Shown: in pieces, positions 45,528 to 55,233 of the stretch
How the letters are laid out: the number at the start of each line of letters is the position of its first letter
How positions within the stretch are numbered: the first letter of the stretch is position 1
DNA from: Rana temporaria
Lineage: Eukaryota > Chordata > Amphibia > Anura > Ranidae
DNA: 64,000 nt
Reading direction: 5' to 3'
Assembly: GCF_905171775.1 (NCBI RefSeq)
Contig: NC_053494.1
Span: 46,595,981 to 46,659,980 of the forward strand
Translations under genes and position numbers: made by a program
Notes under the pieces: generated by a model
Told to the model about the DNA's origin: nothing
Database searches by the model: none
What the model saw: only the letters and a program-made list of their open reading frames with translations

Positions 45528-45686
45528 CAGTGGTCATCAACCCTGTCCTGCAAGATAACTGAAATACATCACAGCTGATATCATTTGCTCCTCAGTGATT
45601 GCAGTATTCTAGACTGCATCTCCCCAAGGTAATACATAAAACCTGGCCTGTTAGTGGGCCCTGCAGGACAGGGTTGATGACCACTG
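45528..45686. mobile_element. hAT MITE, CAGTGGTCATCAACCCTG ends
   Basis: CAGTGGTCATCAACCCTGTC pairs with its inverse at 45667-45686. An exact duplication ccctaggc flanks it at 45520-45527 and 45687-45694. 159 bp, non-coding. Confidence 0.85.
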
Positions 45687-46018
45687 CCCTAGGCAACATA
45701 TCAGCTTTGGCCCTCTCAAACCTTACAATTGACATTGATACGCATTGTCTGTATTGGCTTCACCCACCCCTCCGACACCAACTGCCTACAAGTGCACAGC
45801 CTTCACCATTTCATTGCTAGTTTACTGCAAGAGCATGGGTTGTAGCTGAGTTCTTTGGACATCCACCGAGCCATAGGGTTCTATCTACACTGCTTTGTGA
45901 ATAATCCAGTTCCGCCCTGTATTTCATTTGATAACCTTCTTTTGTATATTAGAGGATCTAAACAACCTGTGAAGATAAAAATATGATAGCTGCCATTGTT
46001 AACTTCTGAAAGGTATAA

Positions 46019-46168
46019 GGCTGGCCATATACAATTTTCCTATTCAATTTCCTTTAGATTTATCTTCAACTATGTAGTGCAAGGGCCTGCCTAATTGCTT
46101 ACAAATTGAAATTGTTTAGGTGTGACCTCATATTATATGGTTAAAAATTGTATAATATATGGCCAGCC
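46019..46168. mobile_element. Foldback MITE, GGCTGGCCATATACAATTTT ends
   Basis: The left ggctggccatatacaatttt pairs with the right aaaaattgtataatatatgg plus ccagcc. The flanking stretch 45695-46018 and 46169-46442 is unique with no gene. Related ends occur at 53921-54187. Confidence 0.65.
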
Positions 46169-46442
46169 CCTGGTTTCCTAGTAAATCACTGACTCTAAAA
46201 ACAATTACTGTATGTAGTCTATACTCCTGTATTTGTTCCAGTGCAGGGATTCATGTATTAGTAAAGCGAGGATCAAGAGACCAGCTCCATAGTGCACATT
46301 TTTGAGGCTCAACAAAAACATCCCAAACAGTTTCCAATTTGCAGCATGCAGAGTTAAATTCTTGCATATGATGGGGCAAACCTGTGACCTCTGATCACAC
46401 CATCAGAGTCCTTGTGCGTTACAAGAAGACGTTGGGTGATTC

Positions 46443-46820
46443 TTAAGCCTCATACACACGTTCGGAACAAATCCATGGAATTTTGTCCAAATCGCAGTGG
46501 CCCTGAACATGTTCTGTATACAGACGGCAGAACTTTTTTCAGCCAACATACACAAAACGACGTTGTTTTTCAGCTCTTTAGTGCCACCCTTTCGGCAACT
46601 TCTGCTAATGTTGTCTGATGGATTTTAGTCCAACACACGATCGGATAATCCGACGGAACACATTTGTTGTCAGACAATTTGAGCGCAAGGCTATCCAACA
46701 TTTGTTGTCGGAAATTCCCAACAATTGTCCGATGGAGCATGCAGACGGTCGGATTATCTGACCAAACACGTCCATCACACAATTGTTGTCGAAATATCCG
46801 ATCGTGTGTACGGGCCTTAA
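46443..46820. mobile_element. Harbinger-like MITE (copy 3, diverged)
   Basis: The ends gcctcatacacacgttcgg and cgatcgtgtgtacgggcc, and inner acatttgttgtcggaaattc, match the family at 5544. It is flanked by TTAAG on the left and TTAA on the right, so the duplication could be TTA with a local change. It abuts palindrome P2. Confidence 0.6.
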
Positions 46821-47304
46821 AGTGGAGGTTCACCCTCAAAAAAAATTCTGACATCACACGGAGTCACGCCATCCTACCGACAGAATGCCGGTGTTTTTTT
46901 TTTCTCAGCACATACCTCTTAATCTCGATTTTCACCTCACGGCAATCCCGCGGGAGTGGGCGTTCCCAAGCACTGCCTGTGATTGACAGGCTTCCGAATG
47001 GCGCATACTGCGCGTCACAGGTTGCCGAAAAAACCCGATCGTCGGTGCGGCTCTATACGGCGCCCTGCGCACCGACGTTCGGGTTCTGTCTGCAACCTGT
47101 GATGCGCAGTATGCGCCGTTCGGAAGCCTGTCAATCACAGGCAGTGCTTCGGAACGCCCACTCCTGCGGGATTGCTGTGAGGTGAAAATCGGGATTAAGA
47201 GTTATGTGCTGAGAAAGAAAAAAAAACACCGGCATTCTGTCGGTAGGATGGTGCGACTCCGTGTGATGTCAGAATTTTTTTTAAAGGGTGAACCTCCACT
47301 TTAA
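46817..47304. mobile_element. Palindromic TTAA element P2
   Basis: TTAA is at 46817-46820 and 47301-47304. The end AGTGGAGGTTCACCCT is exactly inverted on the right. Arms of about 225 bp meet at a centre with gtcggtgcggctctatacgg (47041-47060). The centre and ends resemble P1 (26146-26660). ORFs on both strands read alike because of the palindrome. Confidence 0.85.
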
Positions 47305-48087
47305 GGCTACCAAAGATCATAAAATAATAGTTTTGTGTGGACTGATCTTTTAAGGTTGACAGGTACACTTTATAAAAAGGTTACTAACTAGCAGCCTTAT
47401 AATTACTTGATACATTTCTGAGCAATGTCCTGAGGATACACAGCAAGTTTCAGTTGTTTTTGTATTCAGAAGGTAAATCCCACATGAATACAGTTGAATA
47501 TTACAGTTTTGTAAGCAATTATTTTATGTGAATTCAGCAAGCCGCTATAATCCCACATCCACTTTAAACTGCTACCATCCTTGTTATTGACTCGTTTGCA
47601 GTCAGGTGAAGGAGAGGCTCCATATTCCAAACAGAAAGAGAGAAATAAATGTGCCGCTTGTCTTGGCACTGTCGCCAACCTGCAGCAATAAATCTGCCAG
47701 TGAAAAAAACAGACTTGTGCAGATGTGCTCAGTGCCAGGGCTCAGGGGCTGCCTAGGATTTCTGTGTTAGCATTTTCACTGTCAGGCTAGTTCAGTACAG
47801 CAATGGGGACAGAGCCATGACAATGGGCAATAATCCAATGCAGCCTATCACAAATCATCTTTTATCGAATTGCCAAAAACTAACATTTAATATGTTGCAG
47901 TTTACCAATCCCTAAATGTAGTGACTGTAGTTTTCACATGTGTTTTTTTTTTTTTTGTGCATTTTGCTTTTGGCAGAAACACACTACAGTCCATTTAACA
48001 TGGTTTCCTATGGATCTAGTTCACATCTTTTGAGCCAGTGCAGATTGCGTTTTGCGTTTAATAGACTTCAGTGGACCCACACCAAAA
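47305..48087. other. Unique non-coding interval
   Basis: Nothing recognised besides a T run near 47943-47956. Confidence 0.4.
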
Positions 48088-48216
48088 ATGCAGGTCCACT
48101 TTGCGTTTTGCGTTTTTTTTACTAAAAGGAAAGTATGACAGTTCTGTTCTTGTAGTGCGATTTTTATGAGACTCTGGCACTCAAAATGCATTAAAGGTGC
48201 ATGAAAGTAGTGCATG

Positions 48217-48691
48217 CAGTGGCGTATCTAGGGTATGGCAGCCATGGCAAGTGCCATGGGGAGGGGGGCGACAAAAAGCCACCCCCTGCATGAAAAAACC
48301 CCCACCCGTCCTCCCACGACCGCCTCCCACACTAATGTAGCTCCCGGCGCCGCGCCCACCCTGCTGAAGCGCAACGTCGGCACAGCAATTGCTCATATTT
48401 CTCCTTCTGCCTGACATGTGCACCCAAGACGGCCGAAGACTGGCAAGACCGGATCCACATAGGGTAGTGGCTGCGTTTGATGGGCATAGTGGCTTAAATT
48501 TATGTGGGGTTTTTTTTTTTCAGTTTTTTTGCGCCCCCCCAAAAATTTTCAGTACCAGCTGTCAGTGGTCCCCAATGTCCCTCTCTGTCCCCGCCGTGTC
48601 TCTGGTTGTCTGAAAGATGGGTTTAAATGTTTTGACAAGGGCGCAGTTTCAGTGCTTGCCATAGGCGCCATTTTCACTAGGTACGCCTCTG
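48217..48691. mobile_element. hAT-like element, CAGTGGCGTATCTAG ends
   Basis: CAGTGGCGTATCTAGGGT pairs with ctaggtacgcctctg on the right. An exact duplication agtgcatg flanks it at 48209-48216 and 48692-48699. It interrupts the left arm of the foldback: removing it restores alignment with the right arm. Confidence 0.8.
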
Positions 48692-48723
48692 AGTGCATGA
48701 ACATTTGAGTCCAGTCGCATGTT

Positions 48724-49368
48724 AGGGTTAAAGGCTAGGGATAGAGTTATGGACTGAAGCTGTTAGTATTAAGGGTTAGTAGGGTTAGATGTTAGCGTAA
48801 GGGTTAGATGTTGGGGTTAAGGCCTAGGGATAGAGTTAAATGTTAGAGTTGGGGTTAGAGATCAGAGTTAGAATTCGGATTAGCAGTTAGACCCCTTTCA
48901 CACTGAGGAGCTTTGCAGGCGCTATATCGCTAAAAATAGCGCCTGAAAGAGCTGCTCCATTCACTCCATTGTGAAAGCCTGAGTGCTTTCATACTGAAGT
49001 GGTGCGCTGGCAGGGCATCAGAAAAAGTCCTGCCAGCAGCTTCTTGGCAACGCATTTAAAGCGGTGAATACACTGCTCCTAAAGTGCCCCTGCCCATCGA
49101 AATCAATGGGCAGCGCTGCTGAACCGCCAGCAAATCGCCGCTGTAGCAGTGCTTTTAACCCTTTTTCGGCCGCTAGCGAGGGTTAAAATCACCCCACTAG
49201 TGGCCCGAAAAGCGCCGCAAATATGACAGTAAAGCACCACTAAAAATAGCAGCATTTTACCGCCAACGCCCAGGCGATGTGATTGTGAAAGCACTATAAT
49301 TGTTAGGGTTAGAGCGCTAACGATTACCGATAACCCTCATTCTAATCTCATCTCTAAACATTAGCATA
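48724..49368 (+). repeat. Degenerate telomere-like tract (GGGTTA strand on +), interrupted
   Basis: Repeated gttagggtta, aagggttag and ggttagatgttagggtt variants run from 48720 to 48886 and briefly resume at 49303-49315. Then the strand sense flips to aaccctcattctaatc. Only some units are the exact hexamer TTAGGG, so this is an old or degenerate interstitial tract. Confidence 0.65.
48890..49302. mobile_element. MITE of the cacactgaggagcttt family in the tract
   Basis: It begins acccctttcacactgaggag beside TTA (48887-48889) and ends near gtgaaagcactata beside TTA (49303-49305). This fits a 3-bp TWA duplication. It contains GC-rich ggcgctatatcgctaaaaat-type repeats related to those near 27312. 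Right end is decayed. Confidence 0.5.
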
Positions 49369-49735
49369 AAGGCTCGTACACACACTTTTAGAAAATCGTG
49401 CGAACATTTTCGTCCAAAGAATTTAACGATATTCATATAGTATGTATGATTACAACTTTCGACGGCCGATTCCAAATTTTTGTGCAAAAATTTCCTGAAG
49501 GGACAAACCAATACCGAAAAGAATGAACATTTTTGTTTAATGTGTACCGTTTTCGTACGATTTTCATACAAGAGAAATCATAAAAGAAACACTGTGCATG
49601 ATCGAAAACAATAAACAACAAAAAAAGCCTTTTTCGTATAAGAATTTTCTTGCATATCAGTTCTGATATGTTGTGAAACAAAAAGGAAATTCAGACAATC
49701 GTTCACCTGATTTTCGTATAGTGTACCCCACTTAA
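49369..49735. mobile_element. AT-rich MITE, ggctcgtacacacactttt end, in the tract
   Basis: It starts aaggctcgtacacacac and runs through ttttcgtacgattttcatac and cctttttcgtataagaattt to about gtatagtgtacccc. It lies between the two oppositely oriented telomere-like tracts. Probably related to the gtacacac-ended Harbinger-like group. Ends are not fully matched. Confidence 0.5.
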
Positions 49736-50070
49736 CTCTAACCCCCAACCTTAACATTTTACCCTAGCTCTTAACACTAACCCTAACATTTAACCTTAAC
49801 CCTGGCCTCTAACCATAGCTCTTAATCCTAACTAAGGATGAGCTCCGGCGTGTTCGCATTGAACACGTGCGGAGCCCGCCAGGAAGTCGTCACCCGCGCT
49901 GCGCTAATCACAGCCAGGCAGACATTTCCCGATCTTTGCAGCCGAGCATCGGGAAATGTCTGCCTGGCTGTGATTAGCGCAGCGCGGGTGCCGACTTCCT
50001 GGCGGGCTCCGCACGTGTTCAATGCGAACACGCCGGAGCTCATCCTTAATCCTAACCCTAACATGTGACT
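49736..50070 (-). repeat. Degenerate telomere-like tract (CCCTAA strand on +)
   Basis: aactctaacccccaacctta, aacactaaccctaacattta and cttaatcctaac from 49736 to 49832, then atcctaaccctaacatg from 50049. This is the mirror of the tract at 48724-48886. The break is a palindromic insertion at 49833-50048. Confidence 0.65.
49833..50048. mobile_element. Near-perfect palindromic hAT-like MITE
   Basis: 216 bp, with arms of about 95 bp (taaggatgagctccggcgtg to gcagacatttcccgat and its inverse). The flanks are identical: atcctaac at 49825-49832 and 50049-50056. Because the host tract itself is made of taaccctaac-like units, the 8-bp match could be partly fortuitous. Two mirrored ORFs read nearly the same protein. 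Confidence 0.7.
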
Positions 50071-50245
50071 TTGGACACATAGTTCCTGCACTACTTTGAT
50101 GCTACTTGAGTGCCAGAGAGTATAAAGTTGCATCAAAGTTACATCAAAGTTGCACTGCATTAACAGAGTTGTCATACTTTCCTATTAGCCCAACAAAAAA
50201 AAAACACCTCAAAAAGGAATGTAAAACACACCAACCACAACCTGC

Positions 50246-50907
50246 ATAGATAAGAATCTTGCCTTATTTTATTTATTTTTAGGCATTTTTACCTTTATTT
50301 TCATTAAATGATGCAGCTGGTAATAAACTTCCTATCTTAGGGTGTTTCCACTCTAGATGGAGGAGCAAAGGAAACTCCTTTTGGACAGTAGCCATTGTCA
50401 ATCTGGGGAGAGGGTAGTGTTAGATGCACTAGCAAACTTAGATGGAACATGACTAACATATTAAAGCTGAATTTCACTTTTAAGTATAGTATCATAGTTA
50501 GTCATGCTTGAAAAAAAAAAAAAAAAGTCCATCTAGTAAAAAAAAAAAAAAAAAAAACATTCCATCCCATATACACAATCCTATACCCACAGTTGATCCA
50601 GAGGGAGGCCAAAAACCCCAGCAGAGCATGATCCAATTTGCTACAGCAAGGGATAATATTCCTTCCTGATCCCCAGAGAGGCAATCGGATTTTTCCTGGA
50701 TCAACTTTACCTATAAATGTCAGTAGCCAGTTATATTATGTACAGTTAGGAAAGTACCCAGGCCTTTTTTAAAGCAATCTACCGAGCTGGCCAGAACTAC
50801 CTTTATTCATTTTCACAGCTCTTACTATGAAGACACTTTCCGTATTTGGCGATAAAACCTCTTTTCCTCTAGACATAAAGAGTGCCCCTTTGTCCTCTGT
50901 TATGACC
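50246..50907. other. Non-coding interval with A-rich runs
   Basis: Long A runs at about 50511-50526 and 50540-50557 lie in unclassified sequence. No gene supported. Confidence 0.4.
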
Positions 50908-51489
50908 TTAACCGCTTCTGGACCGCCCACCGCACACATACTGCAGAAGGGCCGCCTGGCTGCATGAAACAACGTACCTGTATGTTGCTTCCTTCTCTGG
51001 GTCTCTGTCGCGATAGCCACCAGGAACGACCGATCTTCGCTGGAGAGACAGAACAGCAGTCTGCCTATGTAAACAAGGCAGACCGTTGTGCTTTCAGACA
51101 GGGAGAGAGATCCTGCTAATTAGGAACACAGATGTCTCTCTTCCTCTAGTCAGTCCATCCCCCACACAGTTAGAAGGCACTCCCTAGGAGCACACTTAAC
51201 CCTTTGATTGCCCCTGATGTTAACCCCTTTTCAGCAAGTGTCATTTATACAGTGACAGTGCATTTTTTTTAGCACTGATCACTGTATTTATGTCACTGGT
51301 CAACAAACCGTGTCCAATTTGTCTGGCGCAATGTCGCAGTTACTGCTTAGATTGCTGATATTACTAGTAAAAATAAAAATGCCATAAAAATATCCCATAG
51401 TTTTGTAGATGCGATAACTTTTGCCAAACCAATAAATATGCGCTAATTGGGATTTTTTTTGGCCAAAAATATGTACCAGAATACATATT
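50908..51489. mobile_element. TTAA element, TTAACCGCTT end (copy 4, truncated)
   Basis: The left end ttaaccgcttctggaccgcc (TTAA 50908-50911) and interior (ttaaccccttttcagcaagt, tgccaaaccaataaatatgc) are of the 11634/41245 family. The right end is lost at about 51489 where another repeat begins. Confidence 0.6.
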
Positions 51490-51659
51490 GGCTGCTTGCT
51501 CTGGGGGCACTCGAGAGGATGGAGGGGACAGGAGTACAGAATAGGGTCCCGAGAAGAGGAGGATCAGGGCTGCTCTATGCAAAAACAACTGCACAGAGCA
51601 GGTAAGTATTACATGTTTGTAATTTTTATAAAAAAAAGGAGACTTTACAATCACTTTAA
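51490..51659 (-). mobile_element. cagagcagccc repeat, reverse copy ending in TTAA
   Basis: On the + strand it ends ggtaagtattacatgttt...tttacaatcactttaa with TTAA at 51656-51659. It is the inverse of the family at 244 and 15285. The distal part was replaced where the element at 50908 breaks off. Confidence 0.6.
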
Positions 51660-51960
51660 AGTGTTGGTAAAGGAAAAAAAAAAAAAAATTTTAAATAACA
51701 AACATGTTATACTTACCTTCACTGGGCAGTTTGTTTTTTCAGAGAGTGGCCCCGATCCACATCTTCTGGGGTCCCTCGGCAGCTGTCTCTGGTCCTTCCC
51801 GCAAGTACTGACCACAGTCATGCGAGAGCGCTGGCATGGTGGTGAGTAATTGCGGGCGCGCTCCCGTGATACAGCGATAAATAATAGCATACATGTACAT
51901 GTGAACAAAATGCACACAAATGTACAAACTATATCACACAGTGCTTGCACCTTTGTAGTG
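51656..51960 (+). mobile_element. TTAAAGTGTTGGTAAAGG repeat copy adjoining the previous one
   Basis: It starts with TTAA shared with the preceding element, then agtgttggtaaaggaaaa, then aacaaacatgttatacttac. The right limit is uncertain. Confidence 0.5.
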
Positions 51961-52203
51961 TGGTTCTTCTTTTTTTTTTTTTTTTTATTGATTTAAAATA
52001 TACTTCTATTCCTACTTTTTCAAAGCAACCTGAGAGCTCCTATATGTCATACTTGACAAGTTCTCTTTAGAGTACACAAATACTGTAATGGTGCTTTCCT
52101 CAGGAAAGGCACCTTTGGCAGATGCATTGCGATGTCTGGCATACTAATAAAGCAATGATTGATTACAAGATGGAGGAGCTGACGTCTCACTTTTCCCATG
52201 CAG
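51961..52203 (+). other. Intron end upstream of the ADAP1 exon
   Basis: A T run at 51969-51987, then a repeat-like stretch (tttcctcaggaaaggcacct, atgcattgcgatgtctggca, ctaataaagcaatgattgat) leading to the acceptor tcacttttcccatgcag that ends at 52203. The pyrimidine tract is short but the AG is well placed. Confidence 0.55.
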
Positions 52204-52316
52204 GTTACAGAGAAGGATTGCTCTGGAAAAGGGGACGTGACAACGGACAGTTCCTCTGCAGGAAATTTGTACTGTCAGAACGGGAAGGAGCCCTTAAATA
52301 CTTTAACAAAAATGAT
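52204..52316 (+). CDS. ADAP1: ADAP1 exon: start of first PH domain
   Basis: ADAP1 is a GTPase-activating protein for Arf6 that binds PI(3,4,5)P3 and inositol tetrakisphosphate through two PH domains and acts at the plasma membrane, mainly in neurons. This exon encodes, after a split Gly codon, YREGLLWKRGRDNGQFL and CRKFVLSEREGALKYFNKND. These residues match the first strands of PH domain 1 almost one for one as I know the vertebrate protein. The basic set K-R-G-R...C-R-K is the phosphoinositide-binding signature. The exon is bounded by tgcag at 52203 and gtgagt from 52317. It begins in phase 1 (two bases complete Gly) and ends on a codon boundary. The paralogue ADAP2 is less likely because it lacks several of these residues (for example SEREGALKYFNKND). 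The ArfGAP zinc-finger exons were not found upstream. Confidence 0.92.
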
Positions 52317-52699
52317 GTGAGTATATTCATTATGCATGCTAAATACTGTATGTCCAATAATGTGTGTGCAGAAAATAAAGATAGAAATCAAGTTACATGT
52401 GTTAAATACTTATGGGGTCTTTTTCTATAACTACTGAAGGGTATGAATACTTTTGGATTGACTCCCATCCTTGAATCCCAACAATCCACGGAATTCCAGT
52501 TATTTTGTTATTGTTCTCAGTGCAGTTAAATAACCCCCAAGTACCCCCCTATCCTATACTTACCTGTCCTTGCTCCTTCACTGTGCAGCCCATTGGGAAA
52601 TACACAGGTTTCTCCCAATAAGTCTCTCCATTCCTTTCTATGAAAAAGGCTGTGCACCACTGGGCCTTAAAATTAAGTATTCATGTTAGTCCTCCAGAT
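52317..52699 (+). other. ADAP1 intron, first part
   Basis: Starts with donor gtgagtat. No transposon or exon recognised. Confidence 0.55.
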
Positions 52700-52797
52700 G
52701 ATGACTGCGAGTGCGTTTCTTCCCCTTCCCCCCCCCCTTTTTTTTTTTTTTGTATACCCTTTTTTCTTTGTTTGAAAACTCAATAAAAAAAAAATAT
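52700..52797 (+). mobile_element. Probable L1-type 3' end with poly(A)
   Basis: Poly-C then poly-T (52727-52751), gtatacccttttttctttgt, tttgaaaactcaataaaa and an A run. This order of pyrimidine tract, actcaataaa and A tail resembles 30785-30951. A heavily 5'-truncated LINE copy is inferred. The stretch to 53153 is otherwise unrecognised. Confidence 0.4.
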
Positions 52798-53153
52798 TGG
52801 AAACGAAAATGAAGTATTCAGTCATAACTTCATGTTCTTGGGTTCTTCACTTTAGAAGGGATCTGAAAAACCAGAGGAATAGGAGCACCCATAAATGGCC
52901 CAATACACGAGCAGTGCTCAGGAAAGGCTTGTACTATTTAAGGACTGGTCATAAATTTACTGCTACAAGGGCTCCAGCAAATACTGAGGAAGAACAGTTG
53001 TTTTCCCATGTGTAATGTAAGCAGGTAAATAAAGGGGATGATCTCTTTTTGAGCCCCTGACCTCATGGGCACAGACAGATCTGCCCAGGATGAAATGAAG
53101 CTGTGTAATGAGACTTTCGGGTTAAGCCCCTGGTTTACTACCAGAGAGTACTC

Positions 53154-53713
53154 CTTATGCCTCGTACAGACGATTGGACATTCCGAAAAAACAAAACCGT
53201 GGATTTTTTTCAGACGGATGTTGGCTCAAACTTGTCTTGCATTCACACGGTCACACAAATGTTGTCGGAAATTCCTAACGCCAAGAACGCGGTCACGTAC
53301 AACACGTACGATGGCACTATTAAAGGGAAGTTCAATACCAAACATCAATCGTGTTGGTAGAAGTTTGGTGAGAGACAATTCACACTTTTCAGCCTCGTGC
53401 TTTTCAGTCTGTTACAGCGTGACGAATGTGCTATCTTATACGAAAGCTAGTTTTACCAGACCAAGCGCTTCTGTCTCGTACTTGATTCAGAGCATGTGTG
53501 GAATTTTGTGCGTCGGAATTGTCCACACACGATCGGAATTTACGAGAATGGATTTTGGTGTCGAAAAATTTGAGAAACAGCTCTCAAATTTTTGTTGTCG
53601 GAAATTCCGACAGCAAATGTCCGTTGGAGCCTACACACGGTCTCGGAATTTCCGACAATAAGCTCTCATCAAACATTTGTTGTCGGAAATTCCAAGCGGG
53701 TGTACGCAGCATT
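53154..53713. mobile_element. Harbinger-like MITE, TGCCGCGTACAC family (copy 4)
   Basis: It begins tatgcctcgtacagacgatt and ends gggtgtacgcagcattt. Nearly the whole length aligns with copy 1 at 5544 (gatgttggctcaaacttgtc, caacacgtacgatggcacta, ttttcagcctcgtgcttttc). It lies in the ADAP1 intron. The 198-codon ORF through it is not a real gene. Confidence 0.7.
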
Positions 53714-53920
53714 TGAGTTCCCTGCATACAATAAATGCAAGTACTGTATAAAAGGAAATTGTAACAGCCATGTACAGGGCCAGCACATATATATACAGTA
53801 TAGATAGATCAGTATTGCTCTTTACAGCGCTGTTACATCTTGGCATAGGTCTGTATACAAATGTGCCAATACTTTTGCTACCTAATAGAATAATTATGGT
53901 CTGTTATTAGTGTAAAGCTG

Positions 53921-54187
53921 CCCAAACATTAGTCAGTGTTTTTAATTCAACCAGTGGGCTCTCCCTGATGATCTGTTAAGACTGAGGCTTCCCCCGCCAT
54001 CAGAATAAACCAATCAGTGTTGCAGACTATAGCCTGCAGCGCTGATTGTGCTGCTAAAATCAGTGTGGTTGTACCAAAGTCAATTGGTAGATCGACTTCT
54101 GTTCAACCTCAGTGCCCATACATGGATCAAAATTCAGTCAGAACCTGCTGAACCGGACACATTTTGAGCCATGTATGGCCAGCTTTA
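53921..54187. mobile_element. MITE, AAAGCTGCCCAAACAT / ATGTATGGCCAGCTTT ends
   Basis: The left taaagctgcccaaacatta pairs with the right atgtatggccagcttta. TAA and TTA outside the ends fit a TWA duplication. Related to 46019-46168. Confidence 0.55.
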
Positions 54188-54275
54188 GGGTTGGGGCTAA
54201 GGTTAGGTTAGGTTCAAGAGCTAGGGGATTACAATTAGTGTTTAGGTTATTTCTTTAGCGTCAATGGTGTTAGGG

Positions 54276-54423
54276 CAGGGGTCTTCAAACTATGGCCCTC
54301 CAGCTGTTCAGGAACTACAATTCCCATCATGCCTAGTCATGTCTGTGAATGTCAGAGTATTACAATGCCTCATGGGATGTGTAGTTCCGCAACAGCTGGT
54401 GGGCCGTAGTTTGAAGATCCCTG
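54276..54423. mobile_element. hAT MITE, CAGGGGTCTTCAAACTATGG ends
   Basis: CAGGGGTCTTCAAACTATGG pairs with the inverse of its right end (gccgtagtttgaagatccctg). The exact duplication tgttaggg is at 54268-54275 and 54424-54431. A hairpin MITE of 148 bp. Confidence 0.85.
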
Positions 54424-54501
54424 TGTTAGGGTTTATATTAAAGGTTGGTTTTAATAGTTAAAATAAGTGTTAAAAGTTAGGCTTCCGGCTATGGTATAGA
54501 A

Positions 54502-54864
54502 CAGGGGTGTCAAACTCAATTTCATCATGGGCCACATCAGCATTATGATTGCCCTCGAAAGGGCCGGTTGTATCTGTAAAATTAGATGTCTAGCGCATCC
54601 CCTCCCCTTTACATTAGAAGTCAAGACCCACCCCACCATCAGAAGTTGAGTCCCCCACTCTCCCTTACATCACAGTGCACCCCCTTACCTTATGCTGCTG
54701 CTGGGAAGAAGCTGCATGCATTGCCTGAAAGCAGAAAGTAAGGGTCTGGAGTAGGGTCAGAGGAGGCCTGGAGCTCTCCTGCAGCTGCAGGAGAGGTGCG
54801 AAGGCCACATGAAATGGCCTGGAGGGCTGGATTTGGCCTGCAGGCCTTGTGTTTGACACCTATG
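54502..54864. mobile_element. hAT-like element, CAGGGGTGTCAAACTC ends
   Basis: CAGGGGTGTCAAACTCAATT with right end tgtgtttgacacctatg. The flanks gtatagaa (54494-54501) and gtttagag (54865-54872) match at 6 of 8, consistent with an older hAT duplication. Confidence 0.7.
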
Positions 54865-54898
54865 GTTTAGAGTTTATTTAGGGATTTGCTAATTGTTA

Positions 54899-55233
54899 GG
54901 CCCCTTTCACACGACCGTTCAGATCAGGTTTAGCTGTTAGTTTTTCAGGCAGAACTGATCAGACAGTCTATTCATCCCTATGGACCCACTTGCCTCCGAT
55001 CCTTTAAAAAACCAACAGAAGGGAATCTGTTTCCGTGTAGGCGGATCGGAGGTAGTCGGGTGTAAACGGACAGCGGGGTTTGTTGACACCTGGCTGTAGA
55101 GGGGGCTCTGTCCATTCTGCATAAACTGAGTGGACCTGTCACCCGCCCCCTCTGCTCTGATTAGCAGGGGATCTATGAGCAGATCCCCTGCTGATTTGAA
55201 CCCATTTGAGTCCCACCCCAAGTGAACGGGGCC
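54899..55233. mobile_element. Harbinger-like MITE, GGCCCCTTTCAC ends
   Basis: GGCCCCTTTCACACG and the near inverse agtgaacggggcc, flanked by TTA on both sides (54896-54898 and 55234-55236). A TTA duplication is the mark of PIF/Harbinger. Interior non-coding. The stretch 55261-55634 beyond is unique. Confidence 0.7.

Larger units (their letters stand above)
48088..50245. repeat. Large foldback with telomere-like arms
   Basis: The left arm includes aggaaagtatgacag (48127), actctggcactcaa (48171), aaagtagtgcatg (48204) and cgcatgttagggtt (48716). The right arm holds their inverses in the mirrored order: aaccctaacatgtg (50053), actactttgatgc (50090), ttgagtgccagaga (50106) and tgtcatactttcct (50171). 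Inside come GGGTTA-like repeats on the left and CCCTAA-like repeats on the right. Subtracting four insertions leaves an inverted repeat with arms of several hundred bases. It has no coding capacity. Confidence 0.7.

Noticed and set aside
48724..48886. True chromosome end
   Set aside because: Repeats are too degenerate and reverse strand sense within 700 bp, so this is interstitial.
52204..52316. Assignment to ADAP2
   Set aside because: Residues such as EREGALKYFNKND and, in the next exon, RIEHLNATFQPAKIG fit ADAP1 better.
53065..53661. 198-codon ORF
   Set aside because: Lies almost wholly within a Harbinger-like MITE whose other copies break the frame.
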